DNA from: Paracoccus sp. JM45 | GTDB lineage: Bacteria > Pseudomonadota > Alphaproteobacteria > Rhodobacterales > Rhodobacteraceae | NCBI RefSeq assembly: GCF_003590715.1 | Contig: NZ_QQVY01000015.1 | Span: forward strand, 1 to 46,266 | Direction: 5' to 3' | Length of the DNA: 46,266 nucleotides | Part shown: one piece after another, positions 24,322-33,895 of the stretch | Layout: each line of letters begins with the position of its first letter | How positions within the stretch are numbered: position 1 is the first letter of the stretch | Made by a program: the position numbers and the translations under genes | Notes under the pieces: generated by a model | The model's database searches: none | What the model was told of the DNA's origin: nothing | What the model saw: the letters and a program-made list of their open reading frames with translations, nothing else

Positions 24322-26430
24322 CTAGCGTGTGAAAGCTTCTTTGTTGCCCGCATCGACATTGATAATGTTGCCGGTCGACTTGGCCGATTTGTCCGAAGCA
24401 AAGAAATAGGCAGCCTCGGCAATATCTTCGGGGAAGACCGACCGTTTCAGCATACTGCGCTGGCGATACATTTCCTCGAGCCCGTCTTTATCGGTGCCAT
24501 AGGTCGAGGCGCGTTGGTCCAGCCATTCGCCTTCCCAAATACGACTGCCGCGCAGCACAGCGTCGGGATTGACGACATTCACGCGGATACCGGCATCCGC
24601 ACCCTCCAGCGCCAGGCAGCGGGCCAGATGGATTTCCGACGCTTTGGCGGTACAATAGGCAGCGGCATTCGGGCTTGCCGCAAGACCGTTTTTAGACGCT
24701 ACAAACACGATCGAACCGCCGATCCCCTGTGTCCGCAGGATGCCGAAGGCCGCGCGCGAGACAAGGAAATATCCCGTAGACAGGATCGACATATTGCGGT
24801 TCCACAGTTCCAGCGAAGTATCCTCGATCGGCGCCGAGGATGCGATGCCTGCATTGGATACCAGAATGTCGATGCCGCCAAATTCCACTGACAGGTTAAT
24901 ATAGGCTGCCGCGACTGCCGCTTCATCCGTGACATTCATCTGGACCGTCCGCACGACATCATTGCCGTAAGAGCCTGACAGTGCCGAGGCCGTGCTGGCC
25001 AACCCATCCTGATCGATATCTGCCAGCATCACGCAGGCACCCTCGGATAGGTATCGTTCGGCCGTGGCCATTCCGATGCCACCAGCACCCCCCGTAACCA
25101 ATGCAACACGTCCGGCCAGCGATTTCGGCTTTGGCATCCGCTGCAGCTTTGCTTCTTCCAGCAGCCAGTATTCGATATCGAAGGCTTCCTGTTCAGGTAG
25201 CCCGCAGTATTCCGAAACGCAGGATGCGCCGCGCATGACGTTGATCGCATTGACATAGAATTCGCCCGAAATGCGCGCCGTCGCCTTATCCTTGGCAAAA
25301 GTGATCATGCCCACACCGGGCACCAGATAAACGACCGCGTTCGGATCGCGGATGGCAGGGCTGTCGGCGTGCTTGCAACGGTCATAATAGGCCGCGTAAT
25401 CGTCGCGATAAGCCGCGATCTGATCGGGCAGACCGGTCAGAACCTCGTCCAGATTTTCACGGGCGGGATCGAAGGCCACGACCAGCGGGCGTATCTTGGT
25501 CCGCAGGAAGTGGTCGGGACAGGATGTTCCCAAGGCGGCAAGATCGGGCATGTTACGCGCATTGACGAATTCCAGCACCGCATCACTGTCATCGAAATGG
25601 CCAACCATATGCTGGTTTCCCGAAACAAAGCCACGGATGGCGGGCATCATTTCGGCGGCGACAGCACGACGCGCATCAGGGGACAGCGATGTATGGACCG
25701 CGCCGCCGAATGCGGGCTTGCCTTTGGTTTCGGCGTCAAAGAAATTGATGGCGCGGTTGATGATCTGCAGCGTCAGTTCATAGCATTCCTTGGCATCATC
25801 GGCCCATGTAAACAGACCGTGGGATTCAAGAACCACCCCCTTGGCATCGGGGTTTTCAAGACAGAATTTTTCCAGCCACAGGCCCAATTCATATCCCGGC
25901 TTTTTCCACGGCAGCCATCCGATCTGATCACCGAAGATCTGGCGGGTCAGTTCCCTAGAGTTCTTCGACGCGGCGATAGCAATGATTGCATCTGGATGCA
26001 TATGATCGACATGTGCTTTGGGCACATAGGCATGCAACGGTGTATCGATGGATGCAGCGCGGGGGTTCAGGTTAAAGGTGCAATGCGGCAGAAAGCCGAC
26101 CATCTCATCCTCGAACGCAAGGCCGCGATACTTACCCTTCAACGCCCGCAGTTTGTCCATATACAGCGTCGAAAAGCCATCCATCTTGATCGACCCGACA
26201 TCTCCGCCCGATCCTTTGACCCACAGCACCTCGGTGTCGCTGCCCGTCAAAGGATCGGGCTGCATGACCTTAGCCGAGGTGTTGCCGCCCCCGTAATTGG
26301 TGATACGCTTGTCCGAACCCAGAAGATTGGACCGATAAAGCAGCTTTTCCGACTCGCTCATGTCTTGCGCAAGGGTATCATCCCATTGAGATTGCAGACA
26401 GGCATGCAGCCTTTGGTCAACGGATGTCAT
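24322..26430 (-). CDS. rhaD: Bifunctional rhamnulose aldolase / short-chain dehydrogenase RhaD
   Basis: A 702-residue two-domain enzyme. Residues 1-400 form a class II aldolase/adducin domain (YGGGNTSAKV, HAYVPKAHVDHMHPDA with zinc His ligands) that cleaves rhamnulose-1-phosphate to dihydroxyacetone phosphate and L-lactaldehyde. Residues about 435-700 are an SDR domain with TGGAGGIG, VSNAG and the catalytic YCTAKAS (Tyr, Lys), which would oxidise lactaldehyde. The fusion is typical of alphaproteobacterial rha loci. The start follows GGGAGGAG. It is divergent from rhaR and forms a rhaD-rhaI operon. Confidence 0.94.
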   Translation of the reverse strand: MTSVDQRLHACLQSQWDDTLAQDMSESEKLLYRSNLLGSDKRITNYGGGNTSAKVMQPDPLTGSDTEVLWVKGSGGDVGSIKMDGFSTLYMDKLRALKGKYRGLAFEDEMVGFLPHCTFNLNPRAASIDTPLHAYVPKAHVDHMHPDAIIAIAASKNSRELTRQIFGDQIGWLPWKKPGYELGLWLEKFCLENPDAKGVVLESHGLFTWADDAKECYELTLQIINRAINFFDAETKGKPAFGGAVHTSLSPDARRAVAAEMMPAIRGFVSGNQHMVGHFDDSDAVLEFVNARNMPDLAALGTSCPDHFLRTKIRPLVVAFDPARENLDEVLTGLPDQIAAYRDDYAAYYDRCKHADSPAIRDPNAVVYLVPGVGMITFAKDKATARISGEFYVNAINVMRGASCVSEYCGLPEQEAFDIEYWLLEEAKLQRMPKPKSLAGRVALVTGGAGGIGMATAERYLSEGACVMLADIDQDGLASTASALSGSYGNDVVRTVQMNVTDEAAVAAAYINLSVEFGGIDILVSNAGIASSAPIEDTSLELWNRNMSILSTGYFLVSRAAFGILRTQGIGGSIVFVASKNGLAASPNAAAYCTAKASEIHLARCLALEGADAGIRVNVVNPDAVLRGSRIWEGEWLDQRASTYGTDKDGLEEMYRQRSMLKRSVFPEDIAEAAYFFASDKSAKSTGNIINVDAGNKEAFTR

Positions 26431-26498
26431 CGGTATTCTCCTCCCGGTGGACAGTCTGATGGTCGTTTCGCAGTAAAGCTGCCGCCAAGATTACCTCA

Positions 26499-26580
26499 TG
26501 TCAATCATTAATGATCATATTTAGTCATTTACAATCTTTATTCGCAAAATTTGGCATATATTGATTGACATTGATTGATA
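26499..26580. promoter_or_regulatory. Divergent rhaD / rhaR region with repeated TTGATTGA-type sites
   Basis: The 181 bases between the rhaD and rhaR starts hold two tandem 10-mers, TTGATTGACA (26561-26570) and TTGATTGATA (26571-26580), and an inverted partial copy TGTCAATCA (26499-26507) 54 bases away. A perfect 12-bp palindrome ATCATTAATGAT sits at 26504-26515. These are the best candidates for operators of the DeoR-family repressor RhaR, which controls both directions. The tandem copies lie 32-51 bases before the rhaR start codon. Confidence 0.6.
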
Positions 26581-26611
26581 TGGCAATCAGTATTCCAACA
26601 GGAGGAGCACA

Positions 26612-27415
26612 ATGCACGAAAAGGAACGCCATATCGCCATTCTGTCCGCAATCGAGGACCGCCCAGTCGTCATGGTTGCGGAACTCTGTGCATTGACAGG
26701 CGCTTCCGAGGCGACAATCCGTCGTGACATCGGAGCCTTGCATGCGCAGAAGAAGCTGCGCCGCGTGCGTGGCGGTGCCGAGGCCCTTGATCCGAATGCC
26801 ATCCCCGCGCTTGCAGGAAGGCCGTTTTCGATCAACGAAACGATCATGATCGCGCAAAAGCGGGAAATTGCCCGTGCAGCTGTCGAACTTTGCCACGATG
26901 GCGATCCGATCATTATCAACGGTGGCACAACGACATTCCAGATGGTGCATCCGCTAGCCTCGCGACGGTTGCAGGTGTTCACCAACTCTTTTCCTATTGC
27001 TGAGCATTTGCTGAAGCATTCGCGGAATACGATCACCATGCCGGGCGGGGCAATCTATCGCGAACAGAACATCATCCTGTCACCCTTCGACAATGACGTG
27101 ACGCGCAATTTCTATGCGCGACGCATGTTTATGGGCGCACAGGGGGTCGGCCCGCTAGGACTGATGGAGGCTGATCCACTGTTGATCCAGGCCGAACAGA
27201 AACTGATCGGTCAGGCGGATGAACTGGTCCTGCTGGTCGATTCAACCAAGTTCCAGAACCGCTCGTCGCTGGTGCTGTGCGGACTAGACCGGATCGACGT
27301 GCTGATCACCGATGACGGGATCAGCGACCGTGCCGCCGCAATGGTGGAAAGCGCGGATGTAAAGCTGATCGTGGCCCCGACGGTGGCCACGAAGGAGGAT
27401 AAGGCAGCCGGTTAA
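26612..27415 (+). CDS. rhaR: DeoR-family regulator RhaR
   Basis: A 267-residue repressor. The N-terminal winged helix has GASEATIRRDIGAL and the wing RRVRGGAEAL. The C-terminal sugar-phosphate-sensing domain has INGGTTTFQMV and ADELVLLVDSTKF, the DeoR-type phosphosugar pocket. The ATG follows AGGAGGAG. It is first in the plus-strand rha operon and divergent from rhaD; it probably represses both arms and is relieved by a rhamnose-pathway intermediate. Confidence 0.9.
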   Translation: MHEKERHIAILSAIEDRPVVMVAELCALTGASEATIRRDIGALHAQKKLRRVRGGAEALDPNAIPALAGRPFSINETIMIAQKREIARAAVELCHDGDPIIINGGTTTFQMVHPLASRRLQVFTNSFPIAEHLLKHSRNTITMPGGAIYREQNIILSPFDNDVTRNFYARRMFMGAQGVGPLGLMEADPLLIQAEQKLIGQADELVLLVDSTKFQNRSSLVLCGLDRIDVLITDDGISDRAAAMVESADVKLIVAPTVATKEDKAAG

Positions 27416-27451
27416 TCGGCTTTGATCGGGGAGGTTCAAAGGGAGGATATG

Positions 27452-28444
27452 ATGAACAGAATTTCTAAACTGACAATGACGGTCGCAATGGCAACCGGAC
27501 TGATGGCGCATGCCGCAGCCGCAGAAGACATGCGGATTGCCGTGGTCGCCAAGGCGCTTGGCATCGGATTTTTCGAAGCCGCAGCCAAGGGTGCCGAGGA
27601 AGCCGCCGAAGAGCTGGGCGATGTGCAGATCATCTATACCGGTCCGACCAACACCACCGCCGAAGGCCAGATCGAGGTGATCAATTCGCTGATTGCACAG
27701 CGCGTCGATGCGATCGCCATTTCGGCGAATGACACCGACGCCTTGGTCCCGACACTGAAAAAGGCGATGCAACGCGGCATTACCGTGGTCAGTTGGGACA
27801 GCGGCGTGGCCGAAGACGGGCGCATGGCGCATCTGAACCCCTCCTCGAACCCGTTGATCGGCAATATGATCATCAAGCTGGCGGCGGATGAACTGCCAGA
27901 AGGCGGTCAGGTCGGTCTGCTGTCGGCCACCACCACCTCGACCAACCAGAACATCTGGATCGAGGAAATGAACAAGGTCATGGGCGATTATCCCGGGATC
28001 GAGGTCGTGGGCACGGTCTACGGCGACGATCTGGCAGATAAATCCTATCGCGAGGCGCAGGGTCTGATGCAATCGCACCCCGATCTGGACGCGATCATCG
28101 CGCCAACTTCGGTCGGGATTGTAGCTGCCGCGCAGGCGGTGGTGGATGCAGGCAGGGTTGGACAGGTGAATGTCACTGGTCTGGGCCTACCTTCCGAAAT
28201 GGCCGGTGCCATCGAAAGCGGCGCATCGAAAAGCTTTGCGATCTGGAACCCGATCGATCTGGGATATTCCGCCACGATGATGGCCTATCATCTGGCCAAG
28301 GGTGATGCACAGGCCGAACCCGGTGCGGAGATTTCGATCGGACGCATGGGCACCGTCACGCTGGACGAAACAAATTCGGCCCCCATGGCCGATCCCTTTG
28401 TCTATGATTCCAGCAATATCGACGAATTCAAGGACATCTTCTGA
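27452..28444 (+). CDS. rhaS: L-rhamnose ABC transporter binding protein RhaS
   Basis: A periplasmic sugar-binding protein of the RbsB family, 330 residues. It has a Sec signal peptide (about 1-25, ending AHAAAAED). The mature part has KALGIGFFEAAAKGAEEAA, YTGPTNTTAEGQIEVINSLI and VSWDSGVAED, which match Rhizobium RhaS. The ATG at 27452 is preferred over 27449 because the GGGAGG site is then five bases upstream. It is followed by a GC-rich hairpin before rhaT. Confidence 0.9.
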   Translation: MNRISKLTMTVAMATGLMAHAAAAEDMRIAVVAKALGIGFFEAAAKGAEEAAEELGDVQIIYTGPTNTTAEGQIEVINSLIAQRVDAIAISANDTDALVPTLKKAMQRGITVVSWDSGVAEDGRMAHLNPSSNPLIGNMIIKLAADELPEGGQVGLLSATTTSTNQNIWIEEMNKVMGDYPGIEVVGTVYGDDLADKSYREAQGLMQSHPDLDAIIAPTSVGIVAAAQAVVDAGRVGQVNVTGLGLPSEMAGAIESGASKSFAIWNPIDLGYSATMMAYHLAKGDAQAEPGAEISIGRMGTVTLDETNSAPMADPFVYDSSNIDEFKDIF

Positions 28445-28456
28445 TCCTTGTCCCTT

Positions 28457-28478
28457 GGCGGCGCATCCGTGCGCCGCC
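28457..28478 (+). promoter_or_regulatory. GC-rich hairpin between rhaS and rhaT
   Basis: GGCGGCGCA (28457-28465), a four-base loop, and TGCGCCGCC (28470-28478) form a perfect 9-bp stem in the 73-bp gap after the binding-protein gene. Position and form match the hairpin after urtA (11577-11597), so a similar role in setting binding-protein excess is inferred. Confidence 0.6.
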
Positions 28479-28517
28479 CTTTCCCTGACAAATATCCTGA
28501 CCGTAAGCGAGGTTCAG

Positions 28518-30056
28518 ATGGACGAACGCTCCTTGGCAGCGACCGGGCAAGCTTTGCTTGCGCTTGATGCCATCACCAAGACTTTTCCCGGCGTCAAGGC
28601 GCTGGACGGCGTGCATCTGGAACTGCATGCAGGCCAGGTCACGGCGCTTGTCGGCGAAAACGGTGCCGGAAAATCCACCGTGGTCAAGACACTGACCGGC
28701 ATTTATCAACCTGACGGCGGCCGTATCCTGATGGACGGTGCCGAAGTCGCCTTTCCCACCGCACAGGCGGCTGCCGATCACGGCGTCACAGCAATCCATC
28801 AGGAAACGGTGCTGTTTGATGAACTGAGTGTGGCCGAAAACATCTTTCTGGGCCACGCGCCGCGCGGACGTTTCGGTCTGATCGACACCAAGGCGATGCG
28901 GTCAAAGGCGCAAGCCCTGCTGGACGGGATCGACGCCCAAATCGACGCGGGCGCACGTCTCAAGGATCTTGGCATCGCCTCGCGCCACCTAGTCGCCATC
29001 GCGCGCGCCCTTTCGGTCGATGCACGCGTGGTGATCATGGACGAACCCACCGCCGCCCTGAGCCAGAAAGAAATCGAAGAGCTATATGTGCTGGTCGATA
29101 CGCTTAAGGCCCAAGGCAAGGCGATCCTGTTCATCAGCCATAAATTCGATGAAATTTTCCGCATCGCTGATCGCTGGTGTGTCTTTCGTGACGGACAGTT
29201 CGTGGGCCAGGGCATGATGGCCGATATCGACGAAGGCAAGCTGGTGCAGCTGATGGTGGGCCGTTCTGTCGATCAGATCTATCCCAAGCGCCCCGCCGTC
29301 ATCGGCGATGAGGTTCTGAAGGTCGTTGGCTATTGCCACCCCACCGAATTCGACGACATCGGCTTTACCCTGCGCAAAGGCGAGATTCTGGGATTTTACG
29401 GCCTTGTCGGCGCGGGCCGTTCCGAATTCATGCAAAGCCTGATCGGCATCACGAAACCCGCAAAAGGCGTTGCACGGATCGAAGGCTTCATCAAGGTGAT
29501 CCGTTCGCCCGCAGATGCGATCAGCGCGGGCATCGTCTATGTCCCCGAAGATCGCGGCAAGCAGGGTGCCATCCTTGATATGCCGATTTTCCAGAACGTC
29601 ACGCTGCCCTCTCTTGGGCAAACCTCGCGATCAGGTTTCACCCGTATGGCCGAGGAATTTGCGCTGGCCCGTCACTATACCGAACGGCTGGACCTGCGGG
29701 CGGCATCGCTGGATACGCGCGTCGGGGCGCTTTCGGGCGGCAACCAACAAAAGGTCGTCATCGCAAAATGGCTGGCCACTCGCCCCAAGGTCATCATTCT
29801 GGATGAACCGACCAAGGGCATCGATATCGGGTCGAAGGCCGCCGTCCATGATTTCATGTCCGAATTGGCCGCCGAAGGGCTGTCAGTGATCATGGTCTCC
29901 TCGGAAATCCCGGAAATCCTTGGCATGTCCGATCGGGTTATCGTCATGCGCGAAGGTCGTATTGCCGCCCAGCTGGAAGGGTCCGATCTGACCCCCGAAA
30001 CACTAGTTCGCCACGCGGCGGGTATTTCCGAAACCGCAAAGGGGAAAGCCGCATGA
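28518..30056 (+). CDS. rhaT: L-rhamnose ABC transporter ATPase RhaT
   Basis: A 512-residue double ATPase of the sugar CUT2 class. The first ABC half has Walker A GENGAGKST and Walker B VVIMDEPTAAL, with a degenerate signature (IASRHLVAIARAL). The second half has a degenerate Walker A (GLVGAGRSE) and a strong signature LSGGNQQKVVIAKWL with Walker B VIILDEPTKGID. This asymmetry is normal in RbsA-type proteins. The ATG at 28518 follows the rhaS-rhaT gap; upstream in-frame codons run back into rhaS and are rejected. It overlaps rhaP by 4 bases. Confidence 0.93.
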   Translation: MDERSLAATGQALLALDAITKTFPGVKALDGVHLELHAGQVTALVGENGAGKSTVVKTLTGIYQPDGGRILMDGAEVAFPTAQAAADHGVTAIHQETVLFDELSVAENIFLGHAPRGRFGLIDTKAMRSKAQALLDGIDAQIDAGARLKDLGIASRHLVAIARALSVDARVVIMDEPTAALSQKEIEELYVLVDTLKAQGKAILFISHKFDEIFRIADRWCVFRDGQFVGQGMMADIDEGKLVQLMVGRSVDQIYPKRPAVIGDEVLKVVGYCHPTEFDDIGFTLRKGEILGFYGLVGAGRSEFMQSLIGITKPAKGVARIEGFIKVIRSPADAISAGIVYVPEDRGKQGAILDMPIFQNVTLPSLGQTSRSGFTRMAEEFALARHYTERLDLRAASLDTRVGALSGGNQQKVVIAKWLATRPKVIILDEPTKGIDIGSKAAVHDFMSELAAEGLSVIMVSSEIPEILGMSDRVIVMREGRIAAQLEGSDLTPETLVRHAAGISETAKGKAA

Positions 30057-31030
30057 CCATGTTGAAGGCCCGCGAGACCATCCTGACATGCGCGATCCTG
30101 TTGTTGCTGGGACTGATCGCCACCCGCTTTCCAGCCTTTGTCGCACCTGCCAATCTGCTGGCGGTCTTCAATGATACCTCGCCCCTGATAATCTTGGCGC
30201 TTGGCCAGATGGTTGTCATCCTGACCCGCTGTATCGATCTGTCGGTGGCGGCGAACCTTGCGCTGACCGGCATGGTATGTGCGATGCTGAACGTCGCCTA
30301 TCCCGGACTGCCTGTCGCCGTCATCCTGATTGTCGCACTGGCCTGCGGTGCGGTCATGGGGGCGGTGAACGGGTTGCTGGTCTGGAAGCTGGCGATCCCA
30401 CCCATCGTGGTTACGCTTGGTACGATGACCATCTATCGCGGGATCATCTTCCTGTTGTCGGATGGTGCATGGATCAACAGCCATGAGATGTCACCTGCCT
30501 TCACCGGCTTTCCGCGCATGCAGATTTACGGGCTGCCGGTTCTGGGATGGCTGGCCATCCTTGTGATCGCAGGCATGGCCCTGATCATGACCCGCACGCC
30601 CATGGGCCGCAGCTTTTATGCTACGGGCAACAACCCCCATGCAGCGGTCTATACCGGCATTGATGTGGGGCGGGCGCAGTTTCTGGCCTTTGTCATCTCG
30701 GGGACGCTGGCGGGGCTGGCGGGCTATCTGTGGATCTCGCGCTATGCGGTCGCCTATGTTGATATCGCTGGCGGGTTCGAACTGGACGTCGTGGCTGCCT
30801 GCGTCATCGGCGGCGTTTCCATCGCGGGCGGAGTCGGCACGGTCTTTGGCACCATTCTGGGGGCGCTGTTTCTGGGCGTGATCAAGAACGCCCTGCCAGT
30901 GGTCGACATCTCGCCCTTCTGGCAGCTGGCCATTTCAGGTGCCGCCATCCTAGTCGCCGTCACCTTCAATTCACGATCGGGCCGTTCGCGCGGGCGGGTC
31001 ATCCTGAAATCAGCGGAGAAGGCGACATGA
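30053..31030 (+). CDS. rhaP: L-rhamnose ABC transporter permease RhaP
   Basis: A 325-residue inner-membrane permease of the RbsC family, about ten helices. It has ALGQMVVILTRCIDLSVAAN and a cytoplasmic loop with MGRSFYATGNNPHAAVYTGI, the ATPase-contact motif of this class. It overlaps rhaT and rhaQ by 4 bases each (ATGA), a tightly coupled operon. With RhaQ it forms the heterodimeric rhamnose channel. Confidence 0.92.
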   Translation: MTMLKARETILTCAILLLLGLIATRFPAFVAPANLLAVFNDTSPLIILALGQMVVILTRCIDLSVAANLALTGMVCAMLNVAYPGLPVAVILIVALACGAVMGAVNGLLVWKLAIPPIVVTLGTMTIYRGIIFLLSDGAWINSHEMSPAFTGFPRMQIYGLPVLGWLAILVIAGMALIMTRTPMGRSFYATGNNPHAAVYTGIDVGRAQFLAFVISGTLAGLAGYLWISRYAVAYVDIAGGFELDVVAACVIGGVSIAGGVGTVFGTILGALFLGVIKNALPVVDISPFWQLAISGAAILVAVTFNSRSGRSRGRVILKSAEKAT

Positions 31031-32028
31031 GCAGCATCACCACCAATACCACAGGGCGCAATATTCCCGATCAGCTGTCCACGCCGACCAGCCGCGTTCT
31101 GAAAAGCTGGGAAAGCCTGCTGCTGCTGGTCGCCATCGGGATATTCATCCTGAACAGCTTTGCGTCACCCTATTTTCTGGATGCCTGGAACCTGTCGGAC
31201 GCTACCTTCAATTTCACCGAAAAGGCGATGATCGCCTTTGCCATGGCCCTGCTAATCATCGCGGGTGAAATCGATCTCTCGGTTGCCTCTATTATCGCGC
31301 TGGCGTCCACGGCCATGGGTATGGTGATGCAGGCAGGCTTTGGCACCCCTGCCATCATGGCGACGGGCCTTGTGACGGGTCTGCTTTGCGGCGGTTTCAA
31401 CGGTCTGCTGGTGACGCGTCTGGGGCTGCCGTCCATCGTCGTGACCATCGGCACCATGAGCCTGTTTCGCGGCATCAGTTATATCATTCTGGGCGACGGC
31501 GCCTTCCGCGGCTATCCCGACAGCTTCGCGGTGGTCGGCCAAGGCTATGCCTTTTGGGTCATCACGGTCGAATTCGTGATCTTTGCCCTGCTGGCTGTGA
31601 TCTATGCGGTCATCCTGCACAGGACGAATTTTGGCCGCGCGGTCTATGCCGTCGGTAACAATCCCACCGCGGCGCTGTTTTCCGGCATCCGGGTGGCGCG
31701 CGTCAAGATGATCCTGTTCCTGCTGACCGGCCTGATGTCGGGGCTGGCTGCGGTCTGCCTGACATCGCGCCTTGGGTCGACCAGATCCTCTATCGCCAGC
31801 GGGATGGAACTGGAGGTGGTGACCATGGTCGTCCTTGGCGGCGTCAACATCCTTGGTGGGTCCGGAACCATCGGCGGCGTAGTCATCGCGGCCTTTGTTA
31901 TGGGGCTGGTGACATTCGGTCTGGGGCTGCTGAACGTGCCGGGCATTGTGATGTCTATCTTTATCGGCCTGCTGTTGATCGGGGTCATCGCATTGCCACG
32001 CCTGTGGTCCAAGTTGCGGAGGGCATGA
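31027..32028 (+). CDS. rhaQ: L-rhamnose ABC transporter permease RhaQ
   Basis: The second permease, 333 residues and about ten helices, paralogous to RhaP. It contains [20 protein letters not shown] and [20 protein letters not shown], plus [20 protein letters not shown] near the C-terminus. The start overlaps rhaP by 4 bases, and its stop overlaps the rhaU start region. Confidence 0.92.
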   Translation: MSSITTNTTGRNIPDQLSTPTSRVLKSWESLLLLVAIGIFILNSFASPYFLDAWNLSDATFNFTEKAMIAFAMALLIIAGEIDLSVASIIALASTAMGMVMQAGFGTPAIMATGLVTGLLCGGFNGLLVTRLGLPSIVVTIGTMSLFRGISYIILGDGAFRGYPDSFAVVGQGYAFWVITVEFVIFALLAVIYAVILHRTNFGRAVYAVGNNPTAALFSGIRVARVKMILFLLTGLMSGLAAVCLTSRLGSTRSSIASGMELEVVTMVVLGGVNILGGSGTIGGVVIAAFVMGLVTFGLGLLNVPGIVMSIFIGLLLIGVIALPRLWSKLRRA

Positions 32029-32342
32029 TGGAAAAATACGCGTTCCGCATGGGCCTGAACCCCGGTTGCCTTGACGAATACCACCGGCGTCATGACCAGA
32101 TCTGGCCAGAACTGTCCGCGCTGCTGCGCGATGCGGGTGTGCGCGATTATTCGATCCACTATGATCCGGACAGTCATGCGCTTTTCGCTGTGCTTTGGCG
32201 GCCAAAAAATCATGGCATGGCCGCCCTGCCCGATCATCCGGTGATGCGACGGTGGTGGGCGCATATGGCCGACCTGATGGACACACATCCCGACAACCGC
32301 CCGCGCGAGACTGCGCTGGAAACCGTCTTCATGATGCCATGA
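32028..32342 (+). CDS. rhaU: L-rhamnose mutarotase RhaU (RhaM)
   Basis: A 104-residue dimeric alpha/beta-barrel protein that interconverts alpha and beta anomers of L-rhamnose. It has the family sequence [19 protein letters not shown] and a [15 protein letters not shown] segment near the C-terminus; the His and the Trp-Trp pair are the characteristic active-site residues. The length equals that of E. coli RhaM. I start at 32028 because GGAGGG then sits four bases upstream; ATG 32025 is an alternative. Confidence 0.93.
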   Translation: MEKYAFRMGLNPGCLDEYHRRHDQIWPELSALLRDAGVRDYSIHYDPDSHALFAVLWRPKNHGMAALPDHPVMRRWWAHMADLMDTHPDNRPRETALETVFMMP

Positions 32343-32355
32343 TCAGGAACGCAGG

Positions 32356-33735
32356 ATGAACCGACATCGCCATATCGCCGTGATCGACGTCGGCAAGACC
32401 AATGCCAAGCTGGCGTTGGTCGATGGGACCACACTGCAGGAAATCGCGGTCGTTACACGCCCGAACCTTGCCCTGTCCGGCCCGCCTTGGCCCAGCTTTG
32501 ATCTGGAGGGCCATTGGGCCTTCTTCCTTGATCATCTGGCTGTTTTTCAGGCCAAACACGGGATCGACGCAATTTCCATAACCACGCATGGCGCCAGCGC
32601 GGTGTTGCTGGATCGCAATGGCAAACTTGCGGCCCCCATGCTGGATTACGAACATGACGGCCCCGAAAGCATGGCCGCTGACTATGACGCGATCCGGCCC
32701 CCATTTGACCAGACAGGTTCCCCGCGCTTGCCGAACGGACTGAACCTGGGTGCGCAACTGTTCTGGCAGTTCGAAACTGATCCCGTACTACGGGAAAAGG
32801 TCGCGCATGTGCTGACCTATCCACAGTTCTGGGGCCATCGGTTGACTGGACGGATGGCTACGGATGTCACCTCGCTCGGCTGTCACACCGATCTATGGAA
32901 CCCGCGTCAGGGCACTTTTTCAGCACTGGTCGACAGGCTTGATCTAACGCAAAAGATGGCCCCACCCCGCCGAGCTGACGATGTGCTGGGAACCATCAGC
33001 CCCGATATCGCCGAACGAACCGGACTTCCACAACACGTGCCGGTCCTTTGCGGCATTCATGACAGCAACGCCTCGCTTTATCCCCACGTGTTGGCGCATG
33101 ACGGACCCTTTTCGGTAGTTTCGACCGGCACATGGGTGATCGCTATGGCAATGGGCAACGACACACCCGCTCTGGACCCTGCCCGGGACACGCTGATAAA
33201 TGTGAATGCGCTTGGTCAGCCGGTGCCCTCGGCCCGTTTCATGGGTGGCCGCGAATACGAAATGATGCGCAACGGGTCCAATACGGTCCCGACCGATCAG
33301 GACCGCGCCGAGGTTCTTTCCGGCATCGCACTATTGCCCTCAGTCGTAAAGGACAGCGGACCCTTCAAAGATCGCCACCATTCCTGGACGCAGCAGCCAA
33401 AGACCCAAGGCGCAAGAATGCTGGCACTGTCGTGGTATCTGGCTTTGGTCACGGACACCTGCCTGTCCCTAATCGGAGCACAAGGTCCGGTCATCGTCGA
33501 GGGACCTTTTACCCGCAACCCTGATTTCACCTCCATGCTGACCGCCTTACGGGGTGACGTCCGTATTGCAGCCTCGGCGACCGGCACCAGCGTCGGCGCA
33601 TCCCTACTTGCTGGCTATGACGCACAATTACCCGAGACCACGCCTGTCACCTGTTCCAATCCCGAACCCATGCGCGCCTACGCCGCTTTTTGGGGGCGGC
33701 ATTTAACCGGCACAATACCAATGTCCGCTTTATAA
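32356..33735 (+). CDS. rhaK: FGGY-family rhamnulose kinase RhaK
   Basis: A 459-residue sugar kinase that phosphorylates L-rhamnulose (in Rhizobium, RhaK also affects rhamnose transport activity). It has the N-terminal phosphate loop IDVGKTNAKLALVD, the catalytic GIHDSNASLYPHV and the second phosphate loop VSTGTWVIAM of the FGGY fold. The start is 13 bp after rhaU. It is the last gene of the operon; a small hairpin TAGGTT/AACCTA (33764-33778) lies 29 bp downstream but inside an IS5 scar. Confidence 0.9.
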   Translation: MNRHRHIAVIDVGKTNAKLALVDGTTLQEIAVVTRPNLALSGPPWPSFDLEGHWAFFLDHLAVFQAKHGIDAISITTHGASAVLLDRNGKLAAPMLDYEHDGPESMAADYDAIRPPFDQTGSPRLPNGLNLGAQLFWQFETDPVLREKVAHVLTYPQFWGHRLTGRMATDVTSLGCHTDLWNPRQGTFSALVDRLDLTQKMAPPRRADDVLGTISPDIAERTGLPQHVPVLCGIHDSNASLYPHVLAHDGPFSVVSTGTWVIAMAMGNDTPALDPARDTLINVNALGQPVPSARFMGGREYEMMRNGSNTVPTDQDRAEVLSGIALLPSVVKDSGPFKDRHHSWTQQPKTQGARMLALSWYLALVTDTCLSLIGAQGPVIVEGPFTRNPDFTSMLTALRGDVRIAASATGTSVGASLLAGYDAQLPETTPVTCSNPEPMRAYAAFWGRHLTGTIPMSAL

Positions 33736-33748
33736 TAACTGTCTACGT

Positions 33749-33832
33749 GAGCGTTCGGCGGCCTAGGTTCCGAACCTATTGATCTCATGCCTTTGGGTTG
33801 ATTCAGGCTCTGCAAGGAGACCTGAATTACGC
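33749..33832 (+). repeat. Solo left end of an IS5-type element
   Basis: The stretch matches the untranslated left end of the IS5-family copy at 39041-39128: both start GAGC(A/G)TT, then share ATTGATCTCA and GCAAGGAGACCTG with about 80 percent identity over the last 50 bases. After GACCTG the match stops and no transposase follows. It is therefore a scar of an element whose body was deleted, between rhaK and the YHYH gene. Confidence 0.65.
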
Positions 33833-33895
33833 AAAGGACCCGAAATAAATGGGTCTGGAGCCAGAAATAACCCCCAAACACTTTGCGACATGACC

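Noticed and set aside
25369..26511. Plus-strand ORF of 380 residues opposite rhaD
   Set aside because: Antisense to the strongly supported RhaD; no family match.
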